Source of the DNA: Steinernema hermaphroditum
Lineage: Eukaryota; Nematoda; Chromadorea; Rhabditida; Steinernematidae
NCBI GenBank assembly: GCA_030435675.1
Contig: JAUCMV010000036.1
Coordinates: 1 to 28,000, forward strand
Direction: 5' to 3'
Length of the DNA stretch: 28,000 bases
Of the stretch, positions 1 through 13,329 are shown piece after piece. Positions within the stretch are counted from its first letter, which is position 1. Each line of letters starts with the position of its first letter. The translations under genes and the position numbers were made by a program. The notes under the pieces were generated by a model that saw only the letters and a program-made list of their open reading frames with translations, had not been told where the DNA came from and did not search any database.

Positions 1-2081
1 GTACTTTGGAGCAGGAGGGTCAGATGCAGAACTCTTTGTATGAACAAGGCCCTATCTGTCTCGAATTGAAAGTTTTGCAGGAAACTAAGATAGTCCACAG
101 TAATCCCAACGGGAATAGGCGCGTTCGATCAGGCTCGTGCAGTTCTACAAGATCCAATCATAAAAATGATATGGTACTTTGGAGCAGGAGGGTCAGATGC
201 AGAGCTTTTGGTATGAGCAAGGGCCCTGCTGTCTCGAATTGAAAGTTTTGCAGGAAACTAAGATAGTCCACAGTAATCCCAACGGGAATAGGCGCGTTCG
301 ATCAGGCTCGTGCAGTAGATCAAGATGGAATCATAAAAATGATATGGTACTTTGGAGCAGGAGGGTCAGATGCAGAGCTTTTGGTATGAGCAAGGGCCCT
401 GCTGTCTCGAATTGAAAGTTTTGCAGGAAACTAAGATAGTCCACAGTAATCCCAACGGGAATAGGCGCGTTCGATCAGGCTCGTGCAGTTCTACAAGATC
501 CAATCATAAAAATGATATGGTACTTTGGAGCAGGAGGGTCAGATGCAGAGCTTTTGGTATGAGCAAGGGCCCTGCTGTCTCGAATTGAAAGTTTTGCAGG
601 AAACTAAGATAGTCCACAGTAATCCCAACGGGAATAGGCGCGTTCGATCAGGCTCGTGCAGTAGATCAAGATGGAATCATAAAAATGATATGGTACTTTG
701 GAGCAGGAGGGTCAGATGCAGAACTCTTTGTATGAACAAGGCCCTATCTGTCTCGAATTGAAAGTTTTGCAGGAAACTAAGATAGTCCACAGTAATCCCA
801 ACGGGAATAGGCGCGTTCGATCAGGCTCGTGCAGTTCTACAAGATCCAATCATAAAAATGATATGGTACTTTGGAGCAGGAGGGTCAGATGCAGAGCTTT
901 TGGTATGAGCAAGGGCCCTGCTGTCTCGAATTGAAAGTTTTGCAGGAAACTAAGATAGTCCACAGTAATCCCAACGGGAATAGGCGCGTTCGATCAGGCT
1001 CGTGCAGTTCTACAAGATCCAATCATAAAAATGCTATGGTACTTTGGAGCAGGAGGGTCAGATGCAGAACTCTTTGTATGAACAAGGCCCTATCTGTCTC
1101 GAATTGAAAGTTTTGCAGGAAACTAAGATAGTCCACAGTAATCCCAACGGGAATAGGCGCGTTCGATCAGGCTCGTGCAGTTCTACAAGATCCAATCATA
1201 AAAATGATATGGTACTTTGGAGCAGGAGGGTCAGATGCAGAGCTTTTGGTATGAGCAAGGGCCCTGCTGTCTCGAATTGAAAGTTTTGCAGGAAACTAAG
1301 ATAGTCCACAGTAATCCCAACGGGAATAGGCGCGTTCGATCAGGCTCGTGCAGTAGATCAAGATGGAATCATAAAAATGATATGGTACTTTGGAGCAGGA
1401 GGGTCAGATGCAGAGCTTTTGGTATGAGCAAGGGCCCTGCTGTCTCGAATTGAAAGTTTTGCAGGAAACTAAGATAGTCCACAGTAATCCCAACGGGAAT
1501 AGGCGCGTTCGATCAGGCTCGTGCAGTTCTACAAGATCCAATCATAAAAATGATATGGTACTTTGGAGCAGGAGGGTCAGATGCAGAGCTTTTGGTATGA
1601 GCAAGGGCCCTGCTGTCTCGAATTGAAAGTTTTGCAGGAAACTAAGATAGTCCACAGTAATCCCAACGGGAATAGGCGCGTTCGATCAGGCTCGTGCAGT
1701 AGATCAAGATGGAATCATAAAAATGATATGGTACTTTGGAGCAGGAGGGTCAGATGCAGAGCTTTTGGTATGAGCAAGGGCCCTGCTGTCTCGAATTGAA
1801 AGTTTTGCAGGAAACTAAGATAGTCCACAGTAATCCCAACGGGAATAGGCGCGTTCGATCAGGCTCGTGCAGTAGATCAAGATGGAATCATAAAAATGAT
1901 ATGGTACTTTGGAGCAGGAGGGTCAGATGCAGAGCTTTTGGTATGAGCAAGGGCCCTGCTGTCTCGAATTGAAAGTTTTGCAGGAAACTAAGATAGTCCA
2001 CAGTAATCCCAACGGGAATAGGCGCGTTCGATCAGGCTCGTGCAGTTCTACAAGATCCAATCATAAAAATGATATGGTACT

Positions 2082-3465
2082 TTGGAGCAGGAGGGTCAGA
2101 TGCAGAACTCTTTGTATGAACAAGGCCCTATCTGTCTCGAATTGAAAGTTTTGCAGGAAACTAAGATAGTCCACAGTAATCCCAACGGGAATAGGCGCGT
2201 TCGATCAGGCTCGTGCAGTTCTACAAGATCCAATCATAAAAATGATATGGTACTTTGGAGCAGGAGGGTCAGATGCAGAGCTTTTGGTATGAGCAAGGGC
2301 CCTGCTGTCTCGAATTGAAAGTTTTGCAGGAAACTAAGATAGTCCACAGTAATCCCAACGGGAATAGGCGCGTTCGATCAGGCTCGTGCAGTTCTACAAG
2401 ATCCAATCATAAAAATGCTATGGTACTTTGGAGCAGGAGGGTCAGATGCAGAACTCTTTGTATGAACAAGGCCCTATCTGTCTCGAATTGAAAGTTTTGC
2501 AGGAAACTAAGATAGTCCACAGTAATCCCAACGGGAATAGGCGCGTTCGATCAGGCTCGTGCAGTTCTACAAGATCCAATCATAAAAATGATATGGTACT
2601 TTGGAGCAGGAGGGTCAGATGCAGAGCTTTTGGTATGAGCAAGGGCCCTGCTGTCTCGAATTGAAAGTTTTGCAGGAAACTAAGATAGTCCACAGTAATC
2701 CCAACGGGAATAGGCGCGTTCGATCAGGCTCGTGCAGTTCTACAAGATCCAATCATAAAAATGATATGGTACTTTGGAGCAGGAGGGTCAGATGCAGAAC
2801 TCTTTGTATGAACAAGGCCCTATCTGTCTCGAATTGAAAGTTTTGCAGGAAACTAAGATAGTCCACAGTAATCCCAACGGGAATAGGCGCGTTCGATCAG
2901 GCTCGTGCAGTTCTACAAGATCCAATCATAAAAATGATATGGTACTTTGGAGCAGGAGGGTCAGATGCAGAGCTTTTGGTATGAGCAAGGGCCCTGCTGT
3001 CTCGAATTGAAAGTTTTGCAGGAAACTAAGATAGTCCACAGTAATCCCAACGGGAATAGGCGCGTTCGATCAGGCTCGTGCAGTTCTACAAGATCCAATC
3101 ATAAAAATGCTATGGTACTTTGGAGCAGGAGGGTCAGATGCAGAACTCTTTGTATGAACAAGGCCCTATCTGTCTCGAATTGAAAGTTTTGCAGGAAACT
3201 AAGATAGTCCACAGTAATCCCAACGGGAATAGGCGCGTTCGATCAGGCTCGTGCAGTTCTACAAGATCCAATCATAAAAATGATATGGTACTTTGGAGCA
3301 GGAGGGTCAGATGCAGAGCTTTTGGTATGAGCAAGGGCCCTGCTGTCTCGAATTGAAAGTTTTGCAGGAAACTAAGATAGTCCACAGTAATCCCAACGGG
3401 AATAGGCGCGTTCGATCAGGCTCGTGCAGTTCTACAAGATCCAATCATAAAAATGATATGGTACT
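2082..3465 (+). repeat. Higher-order repeat, 4-mer x2 (692 bp)
   Basis: Two adjacent tetramers, 2082-2773 and 2774-3465, share the type order N-P-S-D, F-P-S-A, N-P-S-D, F-P-S-D. Diagnostic blocks agree at each position; I did not align every base. Confidence 0.75.
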
Positions 3466-4290
3466 TTGGAGCAGGAGGGTCAGATGCAGAGCTTTTGGTA
3501 TGAGCAAGGGCCCTGCTGTCTCGAATTGAAAGTTTTGCAGGAAACTAAGATAGTCCACAGTAATCCCAACGGGAATAGGCGCGTTCGATCAGGCTCGTGC
3601 AGTTCTACAAGATCCAATCATAAAAATGCTATGGTACTTTGGAGCAGGAGGGTCAGATGCAGAACTCTTTGTATGAACAAGGCCCTATCTGTCTCGAATT
3701 GAAAGTTTTGCAGGAAACTAAGATAGTCCACAGTAATCCCAACGGGAATAGGCGCGTTCGATCAGGCTCGTGCAGTAGATCAAGATGGAATCATAAAAAT
3801 GATATGGTACTTTGGAGCAGGAGGGTCAGATGCAGAGCTTTTGGTATGAGCAAGGGCCCTGCTGTCTCGAATTGAAAGTTTTGCAGGAAACTAAGATAGT
3901 CCACAGTAATCCCAACGGGAATAGGCGCGTTCGATCAGGCTCGTGTAGTAGATCAAGATGGAATCATAAAAATGATATGGTACTTTGGAGCAGGAGGGTC
4001 AGATGCAGAGCTTTTGGTATGAGCAAGGGCCCTGCTGTCTCGAATTGAAAGTTTTGCAGGAAACTAAGATAGTCCACAGTAATCCCAACGGGAATAGGCG
4101 CGTTCGATCAGGCTCGTGCAGTTCTACAAGATCCAATCATAAAAATGCTATGGTACTTTGGAGCAGGAGGGTCAGATGCAGAACTCTTTGTATGAACAAG
4201 GCCCTATCTGTCTCGAATTGAAAGTTTTGCAGGAAACTAAGATAGTCCACAGTAATCCCAACGGGAATAGGCGCGTTCGATCAGGCTCGT

Positions 4291-4325
4291 GCAGTAGATC
4301 AAGATCCAATCATAAAAATGCTATG
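4291..4325 (+). other. R/S chimeric distal block
   Basis: The monomer reads GTAGATCAAG (R-type left half) followed by ATCCAATC (S-type right half) and an A hinge. It is the only copy of this combination in the window and marks a recombination or conversion breakpoint within about 5 bp. Confidence 0.8.
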
Positions 4326-5195
4326 GTACTTTGGAGCAGGAGGGTCAGATGCAGAACTCTTTGTATGAACAAGGCCCTATCTGTCTCGAATTGAAAGTTT
4401 TGCAGGAAACTAAGATAGTCCACAGTAATCCCAACGGGAATAGGCGCGTTCGATCAGGCTCGTGCAGTTCTACAAGATCCAATCATAAAAATGATATGGT
4501 ACTTTGGAGCAGGAGGGTCAGATGCAGAGCTTTTGGTATGAGCAAGGGCCCTGCTGTCTCGAATTGAAAGTTTTGCAGGAAACTAAGATAGTCCACAGTA
4601 ATCCCAACGGGAATAGGCGCGTTCGATCAGGCTCGTGCAGTTCTACAAGATCCAATCATAAAAATGCTATGGTACTTTGGAGCAGGAGGGTCAGATGCAG
4701 AACTCTTTGTATGAACAAGGCCCTATCTGTCTCGAATTGAAAGTTTTGCAGGAAACTAAGATAGTCCACAGTAATCCCAACGGGAATAGGCGCGTTCGAT
4801 CAGGCTCGTGCAGTTCTACAAGATCCAATCATAAAAATGATATGGTACTTTGGAGCAGGAGGGTCAGATGCAGAGCTTTTGGTATGAGCAAGGGCCCTGC
4901 TGTCTCGAATTGAAAGTTTTGCAGGAAACTAAGATAGTCCACAGTAATCCCAACGGGAATAGGCGCGTTCGATCAGGCTCGTGCAGTAGATCAAGATGGA
5001 ATCATAAAAATGATATGGTACTTTGGAGCAGGAGGGTCAGATGCAGAGCTTTTGGTATGAGCAAGGGCCCTGCTGTCTCGAATTGAAAGTTTTGCAGGAA
5101 ACTAAGATAGTCCACAGTAATCCCAACGGGAATAGGCGCGTTCGATCAGGCTCGTGTAGTAGATCAAGATGGAATCATAAAAATGATATGGTACT

Positions 5196-6753
5196 TTGGA
5201 GCAGGAGGGTCAGATGCAGAGCTTTTGGTATGAGCAAGGGCCCTGCTGTCTCGAATTGAAAGTTTTGCAGGAAACTAAGATAGTCCACAGTAATCCCAAC
5301 GGGAATAGGCGCGTTCGATCAGGCTCGTGCAGTTCTACAAGATCCAATCATAAAAATGCTATGGTACTTTGGAGCAGGAGGGTCAGATGCAGAACTCTTT
5401 GTATGAACAAGGCCCTATCTGTCTCGAATTGAAAGTTTTGCAGGAAACTAAGATAGTCCACAGTAATCCCAACGGGAATAGGCGCGTTCGATCAGGCTCG
5501 TGCAGTTGTACAAGATCCAATCATAAAAATGATATGGTACTTTGTTAGCAGGAGCGTCAGATGCAGAGCTTTTGGTATGAGCAAGGGCCCTGCTGTCTCG
5601 AATTGAAAGTTTTGCAGGAAACTAAGATAGGCCACAGGAAATCCAACAAGAGTAGGCGCGTTCGATCAGGCTCGTGCAGTTCTACAAGATCCAATCATAA
5701 AAATGCTATGGTACTTTGGAGCAGGAGGGTCAGATGCAGAACTCTTTGTATGAGCAAGGGCCCTGCTGTCTCGAATTGAAAGTTTTGCAGGAAACTAAGA
5801 TAGTCCACAGTAATCCCAACGGGAATAGGCGCGTTCGATCAGGCTCGTGCAGTAGATCAAGATGGAATCATAAAAATGATATGGTACTTTGGAGCAGGAG
5901 GGTCAGATGCAGAGCTTTTGGTATGAGCAAGGGCCCTGCTGTCTCGAATTGAAAGTTTTGCAGGAAACTAAGATAGTCCACAGTAATCCCAACGGGAATA
6001 GGCGCGTTCGATCAGGCTCGTGCAGTTCTACAAGATCCAATCATAAAAATGCTATGGTACTTTGGAGCAGGAGGGTCAGATGCAGAACTCTTTGTATGAA
6101 CAAGGCCCTATCTGTCTCGAATTGAAAGTTTTGCAGGAAACTAAGATAGTCCACAGTAATCCCAACGGGAATAGGCGCGTTCGATCAGGCTCGTGCAGTA
6201 GATCAAGATGGAATCATAAAAATGATATGGTACTTTGGAGCAGGAGGGTCAGATGCAGAGCTTTTGGTATGAGCAAGGGCCCTGCTGTCTCGAATTGAAA
6301 GTTTTGCAGGAAACTAAGATAGTCCACAGTAATCCCAACGGGAATAGGCGCGTTCGATCAGGCTCGTGCAGTTCTACAAGATCCAATCATAAAAATGCTA
6401 TGGTACTTTGGAGCAGGAGGGTCAGATGCAGAACTCTTTGTATGAACAAGGCCCTATCTGTCTCGAATTGAAAGTTTTGCAGGAAACTAAGATAGTCCAC
6501 AGTAATCCCAACGGGAATAGGCGCGTTCGATCAGGCTCGTGCAGTTCTACAAGATCCAATCATAAAAATGCTATGGTACTTTGGAGCAGGAGGGTCAGAT
6601 GCAGAACTCTTTGTATGAACAAGGCCCTATCTGTCTCGAATTGAAAGTTTTGCAGGAAACTAAGATAGTCCACAGTAATCCCAACGGGAATAGGCGCGTT
6701 CGATCAGGCTCGTGCAGTTCTACAAGATCCAATCATAAAAATGATATGGTACT
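5196..6753 (+). repeat. Nine-monomer segment, also at 10561-12118
   Basis: This 1558-bp run (F-P-S-A; N-P-C-D with the TTTGTTAGCAGGAGCG hinge; F-K-S-A; hybrid-P-R-D; F-P-S-A; N-P-R-D; F-P-S-A; N-P-S-A; N-P-S-D) has the same type order and same length as 10561-12118, 5365 bp downstream. It includes the rare GTTGTAC block and the 174-bp hinge, so chance ordering is unlikely. Confidence 0.8.
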
Positions 6754-9002
6754 TTGGAGCAGGAGGGTCAGATGCAGAACTCTTTGTATGAGCAAGGGCC
6801 CTGCTGTCTCGAATTGAAAGTTTTGCAGGAAACTAAGATAGTCCACAGTAATCCCAACGGGAATAGGCGCGTTCGATCAGGCTCGTGCAGTTCTACAAGA
6901 TCCAATCATAAAAATGCTATGGTACTTTGGAGCAGGAGGGTCAGATGCAGAACTCTTTGTATGAGCAAGGGCCCTGCTGTCTCGAATTGAAAGTTTTGCA
7001 GGAAACTAAGATAGTCCACAGTAATCCCAACGGGAATAGGCGCGTTCGATCAGGCTCGTGCAGTTCTACAAGATCCAATCATAAAAATGATATGGTACTT
7101 TGGAGCAGGAGGGTCAGATGCAGAGCTTTTGGTATGAGCAAGGGCCCTGCTGTCTCGAATTGAAAGTTTTGCAGGAAACTAAGATAGTCCACAGTAATCC
7201 CAACGGGAATAGGCGCGTTCGATCAGGCTCGTGCAGTAGATCAAGATGGAATCATAAAAATGATATGGTACTTTGGAGCAGGAGGGTCAGATGCAGAGCT
7301 TTTGGTATGAGCAAGGGCCCTGCTGTCTCGAATTGAAAGTTTTGCAGGAAACTAAGATAGGCCACAGGAAATCCAACAAGAGTAGGCGCGTTCGATCAGG
7401 CTCGTGCAGTTCTACAAGATCCAATCATAAAAATGCTATGGTACTTTGGAGCAGGAGGGTCAGATGCAGAACTCTTTGTATGAGCAAGGGCCCTGCTGTC
7501 TCGAATTGAAAGTTTTGCAGGAAACTAAGATAGTCCACAGTAATCCCAACGGGAATAGGCGCGTTCGATCAGGCTCGTGCAGTAGATCAAGATGGAATCA
7601 TAAAAATGATATGGTACTTTGGAGCAGGAGGGTCAGATGCAGAGCTTTTGGTATGAGCAAGGGCCCTGCTGTCTCGAATTGAAAGTTTTGCAGGAAACTA
7701 AGATAGTCCACAGTAATCCCAACGGGAATAGGCGCGTTCGATCAGGCTCGTGCAGTTCTACAAGATCCAATCATAAAAATGCTATGGTACTTTGGAGCAG
7801 GAGGGTCAGATGCAGAACTCTTTGTATGAACAAGGCCCTATCTGTCTCGAATTGAAAGTTTTGCAGGAAACTAAGATAGTCCACAGTAATCCCAACGGGA
7901 ATAGGCGCGTTCGATCAGGCTCGTGCAGTTCTACAAGATCCAATCATAAAAATGATATGGTACTTTGGAGCAGGAGGGTCAGATGCAGAACTCTTTGTAT
8001 GAGCAAGGGCCCTGCTGTCTCGAATTGAAAGTTTTGCAGGAAACTAAGATAGTCCACAGTAATCCCAACGGGAATAGGCGCGTTCGATCAGGCTCGTGCA
8101 GTTCTACAAGATCCAATCATAAAAATGCTATGGTACTTTGGAGCAGGAGGGTCAGATGCAGAACTCTTTGTATGAGCAAGGGCCCTGCTGTCTCGAATTG
8201 AAAGTTTTGCAGGAAACTAAGATAGTCCACAGTAATCCCAACGGGAATAGGCGCGTTCGATCAGGCTCGTGCAGTTCTACAAGATCCAATCATAAAAATG
8301 ATATGGTACTTTGGAGCAGGAGGGTCAGATGCAGAGCTTTTGGTATGAGCAAGGGCCCTGCTGTCTCGAATTGAAAGTTTTGCAGGAAACTAAGATAGTC
8401 CACAGTAATCCCAACGGGAATAGGCGCGTTCGATCAGGCTCGTGCAGTAGATCAAGATGGAATCATAAAAATGATATGGTACTTTGGAGCAGGAGGGTCA
8501 GATGCAGAGCTTTTGGTATGAGCAAGGGCCCTGCTGTCTCGAATTGAAAGTTTTGCAGGAAACTAAGATAGGCCACAGGAAATCCAACAAGAGTAGGCGC
8601 GTTCGATCAGGCTCGTGCAGTTCTACAAGATCCAATCATAAAAATGCTATGGTACTTTGGAGCAGGAGGGTCAGATGCAGAACTCTTTGTATGAGCAAGG
8701 GCCCTGCTGTCTCGAATTGAAAGTTTTGCAGGAAACTAAGATAGTCCACAGTAATCCCAACGGGAATAGGCGCGTTCGATCAGGCTCGTGCAGTAGATCA
8801 AGATGGAATCATAAAAATGATATGGTACTTTGGAGCAGGAGGGTCAGATGCAGAGCTTTTGGTATGAGCAAGGGCCCTGCTGTCTCGAATTGAAAGTTTT
8901 GCAGGAAACTAAGATAGTCCACAGTAATCCCAACGGGAATAGGCGCGTTCGATCAGGCTCGTGCAGTTCTACAAGATCCAATCATAAAAATGCTATGGTA
9001 CT
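6581..9002 (+). repeat. Higher-order repeat, 7-mer x2 (1211 bp)
   Basis: Two adjacent heptamers, 6581-7791 and 7792-9002, have the order N-P-S-D; hybrid-P-S-A; hybrid-P-S-D; F-P-R-D; F-K-S-A; hybrid-P-R-D; F-P-S-A. Both contain a K centre preceded by GATAGGCCAC, at the same place. A third copy begins at 9003 but departs at its hinge near 9170 (GGTATTTGGAGCGGAGGGG). Confidence 0.85.
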
Positions 9003-10560
9003 TTGGAGCAGGAGGGTCAGATGCAGAACTCTTTGTATGAACAAGGCCCTATCTGTCTCGAATTGAAAGTTTTGCAGGAAACTAAGATAGTCCACAGTAA
9101 TCCCAACGGGAATAGGCGCGTTCGATCAGGCTCGTGCAGTTCTACAAGATCCAATCATAAAAATGATATGGTATTTGGAGCGGAGGGGTCAGATGCAGAG
9201 CTTTTGGTATGAGCAAGGGCCCTGCTGTCTCGAATTGAAAGTTTTGCAGGAAACTAAGATAGTCCACAGTAATCCCAACGGGAATAGGCGCGTTCGATCA
9301 GGCTCGTGCAGTTCTACAAGATCCAATCATAAAAATGCTATGGTACTTTGGAGCAGGAGGGTCAGATGCAGAACTCTTTGTATGAACAAGGCCCTATCTG
9401 TCTCGAATTGAAAGTTTTGCAGGAAACTAAGATAGTCCACAGTAATCCCAACGGGAATAGGCGCGTTCGATCAGGCTCGTGCAGTTGTACAAGATCCAAT
9501 CATAAAAATGATATGGTACTTTGTTAGCAGGAGCGTCAGATGCAGAGCTTTTGGTATGAGCAAGGGCCCTGCTGTCTCGAATTGAAAGTTTTGCAGGAAA
9601 CTAAGATAGTCCACAGGAAATCCAACAAGAGTAGGCGCGTTCGATCAGGCTCGTGCAGTTCTACAAGATCCAATCATAAAAATGCTATGGTACTTTGGAG
9701 CAGGAGGGTCAGATGCAGAACTCTTTGTATGAGCAAGGGCCCTGCTGTCTCGAATTGAAAGTTTTGCAGGAAACTAAGATAGTCCACAGTAATCCCAACG
9801 GGAATAGGCGCGTTCGATCAGGCTCGTGCAGTAGATCAAGATGGAATCATAAAAATGATATGGTACTTTGGAGCAGGAGGGTCAGATGCAGAGCTTTTGG
9901 TATGAGCAAGGGCCCTGCTGTCTCGAATTGAAAGTTTTGCAGGAAACTAAGATAGTCCACAGTAATCCCAACGGGAATAGGCGCGTTCGATCAGGCTCGT
10001 GCAGTTCTACAAGATCCAATCATAAAAATGCTATGGTACTTTGGAGCAGGAGGGTCAGATGCAGAACTCTTTGTATGAACAAGGCCCTATCTGTCTCGAA
10101 TTGAAAGTTTTGCAGGAAACTAAGATAGTCCACAGTAATCCCAACGGGAATAGGCGCGTTCGATCAGGCTCGTGCAGTTCTACAAGATCCAATCATAAAA
10201 ATGATATGGTACTTTGTTAGCAGGAGCGTCAGATGCAGAGCTTTTGGTATGAGCAAGGGCCCTGCTGTCTCGAATTGAAAGTTTTGCAGGAAACTAAGAT
10301 AGTCCACAGTAATCCCAACGGGAATAGGCGCGTTCGATCAGGCTCGTGTAGTAGATCAAGATGGAATCATAAAAATGATATGGTACTTTGGAGCAGGAGG
10401 GTCAGATGCAGAGCTTTTGGTATGAGCAAGGGCCCTGCTGTCTCGAATTGAAAGTTTTGCAGGAAACTAAGATAGTCCACAGTAATCCCAACGGGAATAG
10501 GCGCGTTCGATCAGGCTCGTGTAGTAGATCAAGATGGAATCATAAAAATGATATGGTACT

Positions 10561-12118
10561 TTGGAGCAGGAGGGTCAGATGCAGAGCTTTTGGTATGAGC
10601 AAGGGCCCTGCTGTCTCGAATTGAAAGTTTTGCAGGAAACTAAGATAGTCCACAGTAATCCCAACGGGAATAGGCGCGTTCGATCAGGCTCGTGCAGTTC
10701 TACAAGATCCAATCATAAAAATGCTATGGTACTTTGGAGCAGGAGGGTCAGATGCAGAACTCTTTGTATGAACAAGGCCCTATCTGTCTCGAATTGAAAG
10801 TTTTGCAGGAAACTAAGATAGTCCACAGTAATCCCAACGGGAATAGGCGCGTTCGATCAGGCTCGTGCAGTTGTACAAGATCCAATCATAAAAATGATAT
10901 GGTACTTTGTTAGCAGGAGCGTCAGATGCAGAGCTTTTGGTATGAGCAAGGGCCCTGCTGTCTCGAATTGAAAGTTTTGCAGGAAACTAAGATAGGCCAC
11001 AGGAAATCCAACAAGAGTAGGCGCGTTCGATCAGGCTCGTGCAGTTCTACAAGATCCAATCATAAAAATGCTATGGTACTTTGGAGCAGGAGGGTCAGAT
11101 GCAGAACTCTTTGTATGAGCAAGGGCCCTGCTGTCTCGAATTGAAAGTTTTGCAGGAAACTAAGATAGTCCACAGTAATCCCAACGGGAATAGGCGCGTT
11201 CGATCAGGCTCGTGCAGTAGATCAAGATGGAATCATAAAAATGATATGGTACTTTGGAGCAGGAGGGTCAGATGCAGAGCTTTTGGTATGAGCAAGGGCC
11301 CTGCTGTCTCGAATTGAAAGTTTTGCAGGAAACTAAGATAGTCCACAGTAATCCCAACGGGAATAGGCGCGTTCGATCAGGCTCGTGCAGTTCTACAAGA
11401 TCCAATCATAAAAATGCTATGGTACTTTGGAGCAGGAGGGTCAGATGCAGAACTCTTTGTATGAACAAGGCCCTATCTGTCTCGAATTGAAAGTTTTGCA
11501 GGAAACTAAGATAGTCCACAGTAATCCCAACGGGAATAGGCGCGTTCGATCAGGCTCGTGCAGTAGATCAAGATGGAATCATAAAAATGATATGGTACTT
11601 TGGAGCAGGAGGGTCAGATGCAGAGCTTTTGGTATGAGCAAGGGCCCTGCTGTCTCGAATTGAAAGTTTTGCAGGAAACTAAGATAGTCCACAGTAATCC
11701 CAACGGGAATAGGCGCGTTCGATCAGGCTCGTGCAGTTCTACAAGATCCAATCATAAAAATGCTATGGTACTTTGGAGCAGGAGGGTCAGATGCAGAACT
11801 CTTTGTATGAACAAGGCCCTATCTGTCTCGAATTGAAAGTTTTGCAGGAAACTAAGATAGTCCACAGTAATCCCAACGGGAATAGGCGCGTTCGATCAGG
11901 CTCGTGCAGTTCTACAAGATCCAATCATAAAAATGCTATGGTACTTTGGAGCAGGAGGGTCAGATGCAGAACTCTTTGTATGAACAAGGCCCTATCTGTC
12001 TCGAATTGAAAGTTTTGCAGGAAACTAAGATAGTCCACAGTAATCCCAACGGGAATAGGCGCGTTCGATCAGGCTCGTGCAGTTCTACAAGATCCAATCA
12101 TAAAAATGATATGGTACT
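10561..12118 (+). repeat. Nine-monomer segment, second copy of 5196-6753
   Basis: This is the partner of 5196-6753, with identical monomer-type order and identical length. The second half overlaps a 6-mer repeat beginning at 11254, so this stretch has taken part in at least two duplication events. Confidence 0.8.
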
Positions 12119-13329
12119 TTGGAGCAGGAGGGTCAGATGCAGAGCTTTTGGTATGAGCAAGGGCCCTGCTGTCTCGAATTGAAAGTTTTGCAGGAAACTA
12201 AGATAGTCCACAGTAATCCCAACGGGAATAGGCGCGTTCGATCAGGCTCGTGCAGTAGATCAAGATGGAATCATAAAAATGATATGGTACTTTGGAGCAG
12301 GAGGGTCAGATGCAGAGCTTTTGGTATGAGCAAGGGCCCTGCTGTCTCGAATTGAAAGTTTTGCAGGAAACTAAGATAGTCCACAGTAATCCCAACGGGA
12401 ATAGGCGCGTTCGATCAGGCTCGTGCAGTTCTACAAGATCCAATCATAAAAATGCTATGGTACTTTGGAGCAGGAGGGTCAGATGCAGAACTCTTTGTAT
12501 GAACAAGGCCCTATCTGTCTCGAATTGAAAGTTTTGCAGGAAACTAAGATAGTCCACAGTAATCCCAACGGGAATAGGCGCGTTCGATCAGGCTCGTGCA
12601 GTAGATCAAGATGGAATCATAAAAATGATATGGTACTTTGGAGCAGGAGGGTCAGATGCAGAGCTTTTGGTATGAGCAAGGGCCCTGCTGTCTCGAATTG
12701 AAAGTTTTGCAGGAAACTAAGATAGTCCACAGTAATCCCAACGGGAATAGGCGCGTTCGATCAGGCTCGTGCAGTTCTACAAGATCCAATCATAAAAATG
12801 CTATGGTACTTTGGAGCAGGAGGGTCAGATGCAGAACTCTTTGTATGAACAAGGCCCTATCTGTCTCGAATTGAAAGTTTTGCAGGAAACTAAGATAGTC
12901 CACAGTAATCCCAACGGGAATAGGCGCGTTCGATCAGGCTCGTGCAGTTCTACAAGATCCAATCATAAAAATGCTATGGTACTTTGGAGCAGGAGGGTCA
13001 GATGCAGAACTCTTTGTATGAACAAGGCCCTATCTGTCTCGAATTGAAAGTTTTGCAGGAAACTAAGATAGTCCACAGTAATCCCAACGGGAATAGGCGC
13101 GTTCGATCAGGCTCGTGCAGTTCTACAAGATCCAATCATAAAAATGATATGGTACTTTGGAGCAGGAGGGTCAGATGCAGAGCTTTTGGTATGAGCAAGG
13201 GCCCTGCTGTCTCGAATTGAAAGTTTTGCAGGAAACTAAGATAGTCCACAGTAATCCCAACGGGAATAGGCGCGTTCGATCAGGCTCGTGTAGTAGATCA
13301 AGATGGAATCATAAAAATGATATGGTACT
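11254..13329 (+). repeat. Higher-order repeat, 6-mer x2 (1038 bp)
   Basis: Two adjacent hexamers, 11254-12291 and 12292-13329, have the order F-P-S-A; N-P-R-D; F-P-S-A; N-P-S-A; N-P-S-D; F-P-R-D. The last monomer differs by one diagnostic base: CGTGCAG near 12250 against CGTGTAG near 13289. Confidence 0.8.

Larger units (their letters stand above)
1..5368 (+). repeat. Array domain 1: regular P-type 173-mers
   Basis: Thirty-one monomers, every one spaced 173 bp and every one carrying the P-type centre (ATCCCAACGGGAA). Variation is limited to F versus N 5' segments, S versus R distal segments and D versus A hinges. A C-to-T change in the R block (CGTGTAGTAGATC instead of CGTGCAGTAGATC) appears near 3955 and 5157. 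This is the most homogeneous part of the window. Confidence 0.9.

Noticed and set aside
124..134. RNA polymerase III B-box-like core (CGTTCGATCAG)
   Set aside because: GTTCGA matches the core but the 3' TCC is absent and no A box lies at a suitable distance upstream, so a tRNA-like or SINE-derived monomer is not supported.
127..143. CENP-B box in the monomer (GTTCGATCAGGCTCGTG)
   Set aside because: Only the TTCG part matches the 17-bp consensus; the required A and CGGG positions do not match.
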